The notes under the pieces are model-generated. The model made no database searches. It saw nothing but the letters and a program-made list of their open reading frames with translations, and was not told the DNA's origin. Of a DNA stretch of 64,000 nt, positions 9,639-21,100 are shown piece by piece; position 1 is the stretch's first letter; each line of letters begins with the position of its first letter. Source of the stretch: Clarireedia homoeocarpa (lineage: Eukaryota > Ascomycota > Leotiomycetes > Helotiales > Rutstroemiaceae); assembly GCA_001465935.1 (NCBI GenBank), contig LNKV01000002.1:868001-932000 (forward strand). Direction: 5' to 3'. The translations under genes and the position numbers were made by a program.

Positions 9639-12600
9639 TTACATATTAGCCAACTCACTATCAATCGTCCTATCCAAGAAAGTTCTCCTCTCTCCCACCA
9701 ACTCCGTCTGGAGTCTCTGTTCCACCAATGCTCTAACCTGTTTCTTCGTAACATTATCCAAATCCACCTCCCTCAAGCAACTCTGAATGGCTTCTACGAT
9801 CGCCATATCATCCGGACCGGCAGCACCAGGTCCTCTTGAGAAATCGAACCCGCTGACTGGTCTGGAAGCCGAGTCTGCACCGAGTGCTGGACGTGCTCCA
9901 CCAGTGAAACCTATCGAGGACCTTGATTGATGCATCATGACAGAGGCGCGTTGCTGGCCTGGGAAATCTTGGTAGGGAGATGCAGAACGGTCGTTGTTGC
10001 GGATAGACATGGCGGATTGATTACGAAGAGGATGATCCGTGTATTGGTTGACAGAGTACATTGATTGACGGTTGAAGCCTGGGGATTGAGGAGGCATGTA
10101 TGGTCCGCGTCCGGGCATTCCAGTGAGGATAGTGGAAGCGGGCTTGACGGAGGAGTACATTGACTTCATGTCATCCATTTCGTATTGGTCTTCATAGGTA
10201 TCATACGGCTTTTCAGGTACACCACGACGTCCAGGAAGGTTGTTGGCGAGCGCGTAATCGTCCCATCGCTGCAAAGGAATAGATCTTGGATCAAAGGCTT
10301 CAGTCTCATCAATAGCCACAATCTGCTTGTCACCCTTCTCTCCAATGACAATACGAGTGTTACCCCATGTGAAATTGTCCTGGTTCCAGAAAGAGTAGAT
10401 GGGTAGAACAAACGAGTAGATCGGGAAGGCGAGGAGATAAATGATCATCCATCCGATGTGTTGCCATTTTCGCTTCAGGATGAAGATCAAAGCTTGGAGA
10501 CCGTATGTACCCGCAATCATAGCAATTGAGATAATAGGGAATTGACCTTGGTGAGTTGCGACCTTGTAAATCAGGTACCCAAGATAGACGACTGTAGATG
10601 GAAGAATAATTGTACCGAAGAGATCGATGAAGACAACAAATCTCATACTAAAACAACAGAATCCACACATCTCAGGAAGCCAAACCAATTCCGCAAGATT
10701 GTGAATAGTAGAATTGATCCAACGTCTTCTTTGAGATAAAAGAACGCTCCAGGTTTCAGGTGCGGCAGTGCTGGCGTATGCATCCGGGATAAACTTATAT
10801 TTCATGTATGGGAAGTGTTTGGTCATGAGGGTTGTCAAGAAACGATCTTCTCCAAGTGACAGAAGATTCTTCTTGTGTAGGGTATCAACAACACAATCAC
10901 TGTACTCCTCGATAATCTTGTCGGAGATGATCAAAGGCTTACCCTTATCTGCAGTGCGAAGACGATACATGGTGAAACTGGTGGAGCGATTAGTAGAGTA
11001 ATGAAATAGGAGGCGCAAAAATGGTAACTTACCAACCAGGCAAACAGGTGACACTGCCGAAGAGGGATTCGAAAGCCTTTGCCAAATGATGTGAGATATA
11101 ATATTCGTAAACCTGAATCATGGTCCACCAGGAACGTTCTTCATTCTCAAGACTTGTCTCTCCACAAATACCAGCAATTTTGGCGTCGTTTGCACAAGCA
11201 GCCACAAGACGGTTAAGAGAATCTTCCGTGACACTCGTATCGGCATCAATCATAAGTAGGTATTCGTAAAGTTCCGGATCGACACCAATGATATTGTTGA
11301 CCTGGTGGAACATCTCTAATTCAAGTGGGTTCATTGGCGCTCTGTGATGAACACGGTTGAGGAAACTCATGAGAAGAATTTGAGAGTCACGTTTACCACG
11401 GTTACCGGGCTTCGACTTTTGCTGTTCGGACTCCTTACCAACCTTGACTACTACAAGGTATGGGACGACGTTTCCTTCAAACTCGTACAATCCAGAATAG
11501 ACTTTACCATAGTTGAGTTGCTCGTTGCCCTCTCCAATGGCCCTAAATGGCAGCGCTGGGGGATCCATCTTCGGATCTACTCCAAGGATATCGAGAACAA
11601 TCTTCGGCGTTGGTCGATCGTTACCGCCTCCAACAATCATACCGTCGCAGATGACGCAGATAAGCTTCCTCTTGTTGTCATATTGTAAAGCTGTGAGAGA
11701 ATCCAATGCTTTACGTAAAGAGTCTTCACCTTCAGTATAAGCTGGTACTTGACAAATAACAAACTTGTCTTGAGGAGACGGACGACGTTTAGAGCCAAAT
11801 TGAAGAGCTGACAAGAACTTGATAACGATGACGGAACAAAGGAGGATTGTGAAGGAAAGCAGGATGTAGTTGTTGAGTTGACATTTGACAGAATCTCTGA
11901 AATCAGGAATACCAGCATAAAACATGTTGTTGAAGCAGTTCAAGTTGTTCAGGAGATCAACCTGGTAAGAGGCGTTGGCACTGTTAAAGTTGTCGTTCCA
12001 ATTGCTGGTGATGTCCAATCCGGGGTTATCCGTAATCATTTGTTGAACGGTGGGATCAAGAAATTCATATGATGCCAGGTTATCATACAGATCCAGAGTG
12101 TGGTAGTAATCGGTGAAGTCGTATATCTTTCCTTTCAATATAACCCAGTAATGAGCCTCATTCTGACCTTGACTTTCGATCTTGCTTTTCTTGGTAACAA
12201 GGTCACCATGGTAGTATTGCTTGATTTTAGGCGTGAAGATGTCAGCATACCAATCCCACTGGTAGAGTTTACTCGTAATGTAGGCTGAGCGATTTCCCGA
12301 AGTATGGACGGCGTAGGAATTGTCGACCGTGTTGTTAGATTGAAGTACCAAGGTGTAATCCGTGACCAAACCAGGACAAGCGACAGTCAATGGTGGTGGG
12401 AAATAGGCGTCGAGATTGAGGCCGGCAAGAGGTAGCATAAGATCGGAAGTTGTTTCGACAGTAGTGTCACTGTGTTGTAGTTTCCAGAATTTGGAAATAT
12501 CATAGACCCTTCCGTGAATACTTACCCAGAAGTCATCATTCCCCTGGTGAGTAGCAACTTCACTCGAATCCCATGCTTTATCGGAGTTTGGACATAAGAG

Positions 12601-15071
12601 TTTGCCAAATTCGACAATCCAGAAAATAACCAGACAGTTCAAAAAGAGAATTGCCATACACAGAACAAGCTTTTCTCTCCAAGCCAAACGCACATCAGGT
12701 CGCTTCATGCGACCAACGAACGAAAGAACGAATGAAGGGATCCAGAAAGTGAGTGCCCAGGTCACGCCGACCCAGATGCGACGAGTTCTTGACACTGTCT
12801 CTGTTGCCAACTGCTTGGGTTTTCCTCCTTCGGGATCGTTCACAAATTCTCCATTCTCGTTGGTGTAATAAACCTGCCCCTTCATGTCATCGCCCTTGAA
12901 GCCAAGTCCATAATCGCCGTTGCTCACCATTCTTGATGGGGCAATTGTAGGGGCGCCCAAGACGCTGCGAGCGATATTCGCCGAGCTGCGATTTCCAAGA
13001 AGGCCTTCGTGGCTCGCATTCGGGGTAAACTCGTTCATGGGAGGGAAGAAACCGCTTCCATTAGTATTGGCTGAGTAACCAGTTGCCATGCTGTCAGTTC
13101 CAAGCATGCCTCCCATACCCGCCATGTTAGTCATGCCACCCATACCGCTGAATTCTTCTGCAGTAGGTTTAAGGTCAAGCATACTTTCAGCTTCCCACCA
13201 CGCACTCTCGCGAATCCAAATTCGTTCTTTGCCAATCACGACTTCGCCATTGCTCCAACCACGCTCCATAACCCAGCTTTCAATGCCATCTCGACCCTCT
13301 TTGCAGCCAAGAGGTTTATAACGTTGCACGAACTCCTCGAAATCGAAATCTGCCGTGAAGTCAAGGTTCTTGTTCCGTCGGTTGGCCCACTCAGCTAAAT
13401 GCCATGCTCGCAATTGGCGCGAGACTGTGCCTGCAGACCAAGCAGATGTTGTAGATGGAAGGGAAGCCAAGGTTGCAGGTGAATCATCTGTTGGGTGCAA
13501 CGACAAGTGGTACCATACGCGACTGCTGCCGAGAACATTTGGTAGATCAATGCGGCCATTACGGCCAAGATGGATACCTTCACCAGCGATGGGAAATAGA
13601 AGTTTCTTGAGAAAACTATCTTCTTCGCCTTCGTGCCCAACCTTCTCCAAAACTGTCGTCCGCTTTTCGAGTTCGTGCTCACGCTCTCTTCCGAGAGGTC
13701 CGGTCATAATACCGAGATCAGGGGCAACATCCGCTACTGCATTTTGCATCTCTCGAATAACGGATGAGCCTACGGCGACTACGTCCACACCATCCTCCTT
13801 CATCTCGGCGTTGATTCCTTGAGTGTCGTCAAAAACACCTCGCATAGCTGCAGCCTTGCCGAGGGCTGGATTTGGGATTTCTAGGACGGTTATACACACA
13901 GTGTCACCGTTATCATCCTCGGTATTGGGAGTTCGAGTCCCGGGACCACCTTCGCTTGACGAATCTCCATCTTTGATTCTAGCCATCTCACTGGCAATGG
14001 CTTCGTTGGCCTTCAAAATGACCCAGTCTACAAGAGCTTCGTACAGGCCGCCGATCAGTGTTTCCCGGTCATTTGTTGTGCATTGTTTGGCAAGAACTTC
14101 TGGCTCCAAGCCAAGCAATCCTCCAACATCTTCGCAAATTTCCTCCAGAGCATCCTCATCAAGAATGAAGCTCAATGTGTCGCCCAATTTTAAGAGGCCT
14201 GCTAGAATAGATATCAAGTCTCGGTGAGCAGCACCCTTGATGCCGATAGCTTTTAAAGATGTCCGGAAATCATCTGCTGCAGCGGCATCATCAGCAGTTG
14301 TAAGGTATGAAGGAGGATCATATGTGCCAGATTTCTCCAGTAAAGCATATGCCGATGGTTGTTTCAAGCCTAAGAACTCTCGTTCAGCGGGTGTCGAAGC
14401 TGATGTAAGAAGGTAGTAGAATACGTCGAAAGCGCGATATCCGGGCTCCGCTGGTATATTGAGAAGCCCCTTCTTAGTATCAATTCCACCTTCAGACAAT
14501 GCTATCGAAGCAGCCGTCAAATTCCCACCAAGCGAAAGTGTAAGAGTAACACCAAGTGCCGATTGTCGTGGGGTAGATGGGTTATGCGGGGAAACGCAGT
14601 GGATAAATGGACGTAAAACGGCAAGAGCAGTATAGAGGGATGGTGGGATGGAAAGAGGGAGTGTTCCCAGGAATGGAGCTAGAATTGAAGGTGTAGACTC
14701 ATGGAGGGAACTGCAAACTTGTTAGCATTGACTTGTGTCAAGTACGACTTCCAAACGTACCCTAATACGATACATCCATCCTCTGCACGACGTCGAGCAT
14801 GTTCCCAAGCTCGCGCGGCCAATGCAGAATCTATTGTGCCACCGATTCGTCCTTCATGGTCCGTCTGGGCAGCTGTCAACCAGGTATTCACAACCAAACT
14901 ACTGCTGGCGTCTAATCGATACGGTTGACCTGATGTGTAAATGTGATGGATGGCATTCAAAAGAGTAGTGGTAGACACCTGGGCGGGTTGTTGGGCGGAA
15001 AGAAAGTTTCGACCAACTCCTTGGGCCGAAGAAGTCATTGAGTATGTCGACATGCGATTATTGCCCGCCAT
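9639..15071 (-). CDS. Chitin synthase, class VII type (motor-like N terminus without P-loop)
   Basis: Exons 15071-14761, 14710-11033 and 10977-9639 (minus strand) give about 1775 aa. Introns are 50 and 55 nt; the second falls inside the codon for Cys of CLPG-C-FTMYR. The enzyme adds GlcNAc from UDP-GlcNAc to chitin at the plasma membrane. In order: a myosin-like N-terminal region lacking any GESGSGKT loop, membrane helices, a cytochrome-b5-like fold (WVSIHGRVYDISKFW and YWVILKGKIYDFTDY), the GT2 core (QVPAYTEGEDSLRKAL about residue 1091, DADTSVTEDS, EDRFLTT, QRRRWINST about residue 1412), four or more C-terminal helices and a DEK_C domain (DDMAIVEAI...VTKKQVRALVE). The class is called VII by some authors and VI for Aspergillus CsmB. 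The first in-frame ATG, 15071, is used; a longer open frame upstream has no ATG. It is divergently paired with the class V gene. Confidence 0.93.
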
Positions 15072-18000
15072 CTCGTGGTTGGTTTGGAGGAACGTCCTCC
15101 CTCGCTCCGGTTTCGAGACCTTATTACTATTGATCTCGAAAGTTCTGGCAATTCTAGATTCTCCCAAAGATTGATTCCTCTCCGTCGACTTTGGGTTAGA
15201 ATGAAAGGGAAGACTTCATCAAAGTTTATGGATGGTTGGAAATGACTATTCTGGCAATTGATTGAAGGTTGTTCTCCTATTCCGATGGTTGGAGGTTGGA
15301 GATTGGAGGTTGGAGGTTGGAGGTTTGATCCGTCGCTGAGCAACTGAATGGGCTTGCAGTAGAAGACGAAAGGTAACGAAGGGTTTAGTTTGGTGGCTGT
15401 ATTAAAACGAATAGAAGTTGAGAGATTCACCAAACGAATGAGGTGAATAAAGTCAACATAAAAATTGGGAGCAAAGCGATGGTGATCAGCGGTTCAGAAA
15501 TCCGGACGGTATTTTGAAGACTATGGAATGCTTCTTCATACCAACAAATCTTCCCTAATCCCTTTTGCCTGCCAAAATACGGATAATGCCAAATGAATCT
15601 ACGAGTATTATTTTGTGTTACGGCGGACCGTAGACACCAAGCAGGAAATTTCTCCAAAAAGCCGCTGAACCCCCTTCAAGGATGTTGTTATTGCTAAGCC
15701 GCCTATCGGGACAAAGCGAGCAACGAGTAAACAATACGAGAGACTTGTTTTGGCTGTGCATTGCCGCTATACGAAGGAGAGAATCTTTTCTGGGAGAAAG
15801 GTGGAGATACTCGGTGCTTCGTACAGAAAAGGCGGATCTGCATTCTCGCCACGCCAATCTCCTCGCACTTGACAGAGGGAGAGGGAGAAGGGGAAGAGAG
15901 AACCGAGAACAGAGAAAAGGGGTGCACAGTATGTATGTTATGCATGTTATGCACATTATGCTATGTTATGCATGTTCTTGTGCTCTCGTGCCCTTGTCCA
16001 GTTGTGACAACAGATTCACATCCATAGCCACCAGCAGAATCCAACACGCATCTTTCTCTTCCTTCCATGTGTTCTGATGCTGTCGACATGCCTCTAAAAC
16101 GGCGGCAACTTAATTTATTTTAAGCATCAAGATCTAATGTATGTAAGCTCACCCCAGCAGCTCCGTCCTAAAGCTACGGAAGACTAGGCGTGTTTCGGGT
16201 AAGACATCAAGCTATTAACTCTGTTACTACTTCGTATGTACCAGCAGCATTATAGCATGCATGACCCAACCATCTCCTTTCGAGTAGCTTTTGGCAATTG
16301 GCAGGCCCTAGTCCCTACGCACCGTAATTGTCCATCATGCAGGAAAGTACTTCATACTGTACATAAATGAAGTCTTGTGCGAAGTACCGAGAAGGAATAG
16401 GGAACAATGCAACCAACTAGAACGAGGTGTGGGTGGATGGTCAATCAACACGAAGTGCGGTCAGTCCTCTTTCATGAAGCGCTAATCGATGGATAGGGGG
16501 AAGATTTGTGGGTAGATCATGCTTGTACTACCGAGTAGTCTGGGAAGATGGGAAGCATAACCTCGACCTTGCATTGAATTAAATATCCATGAAAAGTCCT
16601 AACTTATCTGCGTCGATCTTTCCATCAAATTCACAAGGGAGCGGCTGCCTAAGTAGGAATTACGGATCATTCACAGGTTCATACGAAGTATACTTTGTAC
16701 ATAGGTTCATACCACAGTACATACCACAGTACGAACATCACACTCTTGTACTGCTCCGCTTCGGTGCTCCAGTTTTGGCGGCCAATCCTTTCCGACCGCG
16801 TCTTCTCGGGACATCATGTACTTTGTAAAAGTAGATTAACTTGGACTAACTTACCACGACTGCCTAACCCCAGCTCCACAGATTCCGCAGATTTAACATT
16901 GGCCAGCGGCCAGCGTTAAATGCGAATAGGAAAGATGTATACGGAGGATGCCCTTGGTCCAGACGTGCTGTTCAGTGATATCGGCGGTAGGGTGCGAGGG
17001 GAGAGAGGTGTTCCTTTTCGGGCTGTATGGCTCTTCACCGATATATGTTTACCGATATATGTGACTCCTGAAGAAATATAGTCGCAATACTAACCATCAA
17101 AAGAAACACAACCTGTACTTTTGCGCATCTGGAGACAGAAAGAGAGGTCAGATGGGAACACAGCAGCCACGGTAAATACGATCGATGAGCATGAGCATGA
17201 GCATGCCCAACATGGTGTCACCCCCCGTCACCTCGTACAATCATCTTCGTACTCGTGGGAGAAAGGCTGTCACCAACAACTTTAAGCACCCGAAGCCATT
17301 GCCACTTTTTTGACGTGCAGCGAATGATGGGATGTTCTGCTCGCAAAGTGGACCAGCCAATGAATCACCCATCAATCGGCAGTCTGGAATCAGACCAAAG
17401 AAGCTTTGTGGAAGATTCGAGGTCGCCATTTTCTTTTCTCCTACCCTTGCCCTGACGTGCTTGACTGTCGGACAACGGAGATGGTGTGAGGCTGTGGTAA
17501 CATTTTTTTCTCGTGTTGGAGCGGAGCGAGAGCATTTGGGAAGACTCTTCCGTGTTTAGGGAGTGGCGTGTGGAGAACTTCAAGCCCAGCGTCGGCTGGT
17601 AGATCCTGGTAATTCACGACTTGGGATGTAAACATGCCCAAAATAGTCCGAAAATAGCCCTCAATCGATAACTTAATCGAGAAGTATACCAAGCACCAAG
17701 CAAGTATGTGCTACGAAGGACGAAAGGTGGAAAGGGAAAGGTATGTGCTGCGCTTCCTTTTTATACGGTGACCACAACAACCCCATACCGCTGTGCCATG
17801 CCAGTGTGTTGATGGCATTTCGTGGAAGATATTCACAACTTCTTTCCCCCTCAAACAAAACCCCCCATCCCATATTCTTTTTATTTTATTCAGATGACTC
17901 GTTGAGTCAATTTCAACCGCTACATTCGCTTGGTGCTCTTTTGCCCCATCTTCTGCAAAGAGTATTTCACTCTCTACTGTAATCGATTTTGGGTAGATGC

Positions 18001-18192
18001 ATTCGTTCTGAAGAGCCCCTAACTACCCCTTCGTCCCTGGGAGCGACCAACATTGCAATCAAACGCGTTGAAGATTCGCTCACATCGCCATACCGAGAGG
18101 GACTTTATCTACTGAGCCGATTAATCCGTTGCATCTAGCATTGAGAAGACACATCAGATAATCAAGGGTTTCGACCCTCAATCAACAACACC
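15072..18192. promoter_or_regulatory. 3.1 kb bidirectional spacer of the two chitin synthase genes
   Basis: This region separates the start codons of the class VII (minus) and class V (plus) chitin synthases, so it must carry both promoters and leaders. Visible structure: a GGTTGGA-type heptamer array (15287-15325), paired ACCACAGTAC (16711-16720 and 16723-16732), paired ACCGATATATGT (17037-17048 and 17051-17062), three GAGCAT units near 17190-17203, and several CATGTTATG-like copies near 15940-15975. Short open frames are scattered through it with no family signal. Long 5' leaders with upstream ORFs are possible. Confidence 0.65.
15287..15325 (+). repeat. GGTTGGA heptamer array
   Basis: Five to six imperfect GGTTGGA units, one reading GATTGGA, lie about 215 nt upstream of the class VII chitin synthase start codon, probably in its leader or promoter. 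Confidence 0.85.
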
Positions 18193-21100
18193 ATGGCTCT
18201 GAATAATCCAAGCAGCGGAGCGCATTCTCAGCCATCCCTTCCTGCTTTGCCCGCTCACTTACAATCAGATACGCATCTTACCGCACATCTTGCCAGTCGA
18301 TTTCATGTTTCCTTACCGACAGCTGACCTGTCGTCTCATGCTTTAATATCCCTTAACACATATTCTTCTTCTACAAAAGGTCCAAATGGAGGGAAGGAAG
18401 GGAGTGCCATGGGTGGTGCGGAGGATCTGGCGGACAAGGCATTTACGAGGCTTGGAGCACGAACGGAGAATCAAGCCGTAATATTTTTGTGAGCGAGGCC
18501 TCTGCATCTCGATGGAACATGCTAACTGGGACCAACAGAGGAGAATCAGGATCAGGCAAAACAACGATTCGATCTCACTTGCTGTCCGCCTTGCTCAGCA
18601 AATCCGGAACACCGCTCTCGACGAAACTTTCTCTTGCCGCTTATGTATTCGATACGCTTACCACGACCAAAACTGCTACGACCCCAACAGCTTCGAAGGC
18701 CGGCTTGTTTTATGAGTTACAATATGACACTTCGTCAACAGTGAATCCGACCTTGGTAGGTGGTAAACTTCTTGATCACCGATTGGAGCGTAGTCGAGTA
18801 GCATCTGTGCCCACCGGAGAGAGAAATTTCCATGTTCTGTATTATTTATTGGCAGGAACCAGCGCGGCCGAAAAGGCGCATCTGGGTTTGGATTCATCCA
18901 TCTCCGACACTGTCCAAGGAGGCGCTGGAAACCGACAATCTACTGGAGGTCAGAAGAGATGGCGTTACCTTGGACATCCAACCCAATTGAAGGTCGGAAT
19001 CAACGATGCGGAAGGATTTCAGTTGTTCAAGACAGCTTTGAGAAAGCTCGAATTCCCAAGAAGTGAGATTGCTGAAATCTGCCAAATCTTGGCTGCTATT
19101 CTTCACATCGGTCAACTTGAGTTTGAAACAGCCAATGAGACTACCGCATTTGGTGACGACAGCGGTGGATATTCTCATGAGGGTGGTCAAACCGTCACAG
19201 CTGTGAAGAACAAGGACGTTTTAGGAATAATTGCAGCATTCTTAGGCGTCGGAGCAGCTGATTTGCAGACAACATTGGGTTACAAAACCAAGATTCTCCA
19301 GCGAGAGAGAGTAACTGTTATGCTTGATCCTAAGGGTGCTAAGAGCAATGCAGACGAACTTGCCAGGACATTGTACTCCTTGCTCGTAGCTTATGTTATC
19401 GAGAGTATCAACCAGAGAGTCTGTGCTCCAGAGGATGCAGTTGCCAACACAATCTCTATTGTCGATTTCCCTGGATTTGCTCAACAACCTGCAACGGACT
19501 CCACCTTGGACCAACTTCTTGGCAATGCCGCCAACGAGGCTCTCTACAACTTTACCCTGCAAAGCTTCTTTGAAGGCAAAGCCGATATCTTGGAAAACGA
19601 AGAAGTAACAGTTGCCGCTACTAGCTATTTCGATAACTCAGATGCTGTCAAGGCTCTCCTGAAACATGGCAATGGCCTTCTTAGCATTATCGACGACCAG
19701 ACGAAGCGTCACAAGACCGATGTTCAGCTATTGGAGAGCTTGCGCAAGCGCTTCGAGGGCAAGAACCCCGCCATCACCATCAGTAGTGCAACCGCTAAGC
19801 TTCCGGGAAGCAATTTTGCAACCCATAACGCTGCAGCTGGCTTTGCCGTGAAGCACTTTGCAGGAGAAGTGGAATATCCTGTCGCAGGTCTCGTCGAAGA
19901 GAATGGCGAAGTGATATCCGGAGATCTCATGAACTTGATCCGTGATACAAAGAGTGACTTTGTCAGCCAGCTATTCGGTCAAGAAGCCCTGCACAGAATC
20001 CTGCATCCGCAAGAACGATCTACTGTCATGCAAGCTCAGGTTAGCTCCAAACCACTCCGGCAACCAAGTGTCATGCGCCGCAAAGGTGAGAGACCAAGTC
20101 GTTTTGGTGGTAGGGACACTAAACACGCGATGGACTCTGTTGAAGATGTTACCGACGCTGCCGAAGAAAGCAAGACCCGAAAAGGTCTCAACATTGAGCA
20201 AGGTGCAGCCGCACAATTCCTTTCGTCCTTGGACAATGTCATCAAGGCACTCAACTCACCAAATACCAACCCATATTTTGTGTTCTGTCTCAAGCCCAAT
20301 GACCGCAGAATTGCCAATCAGTTCGACAGCAAATGCGTCCGAACACAGATCCAGACTTTTGGTATTGCTGAGATTAGCCAACGGTTGCGAAATGCCGATT
20401 TTAGCATTTTCCTTCCTTTTGGCGAGTTCCTTGGTTTAGCTGACACCGAGACAATTTTGGTTGGTAGCGAAAAGGAAAAAGTTGAAGCAATCATCGAAGA
20501 GAAGAGATGGCCTAACAACGAAGCCAGGGTCGGAAGTACAGGTGTTTTCCTGAGTGAAAGATGTTGGGCAGAAATTTCCAAACTCAACGAGCGTGGATTC
20601 GTTGCTGGGAGATATCCTGCAACATCAGACGATGGGGAACCAAGAGGCCATGGTGACGCCTACGCTGCTTCTAAGGAACGTCTCTTGGGAGCCGGATCTG
20701 CCCCCGGACTACTTACACCGTCTTCTGGTGCTTACATCTACGGAGACAAAAAATCTGGATATTTCGGTAGTCAAGACATCGATGCACGTTCTGACGCCGG
20801 TGCCTCTGCCCTTGGTCAAGGTGATATGTTCCGTAACCTTGACACCAAAGAACAACTTGCGGAGAAAGGAAACGAGAAGACACTGGTCGAGGTCGAGGAA
20901 GTAAAGGTCAGCGCTAGCCGTAAGAGATGGCTCTTTATCACATACGCGATGACCTGGCTCATTCCTGACTTCCTTATCCGCTGGATTGGGCGTATGCCTC
21001 GAAAAGATGTCCGTTTGGCTTGGAGAGAAAAGTTCGCCATCAACATGATGATTTGGTGGAGTTGTCTTTTCGTAGCTTTTATTACAGTTGTCTTCCCGAA

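Noticed and set aside
15072..15167. Upstream extension of the class VII chitin synthase
   Set aside because: The frame is open but its first codon is TTG; the first ATG is at 15071, which fits the family N terminus.
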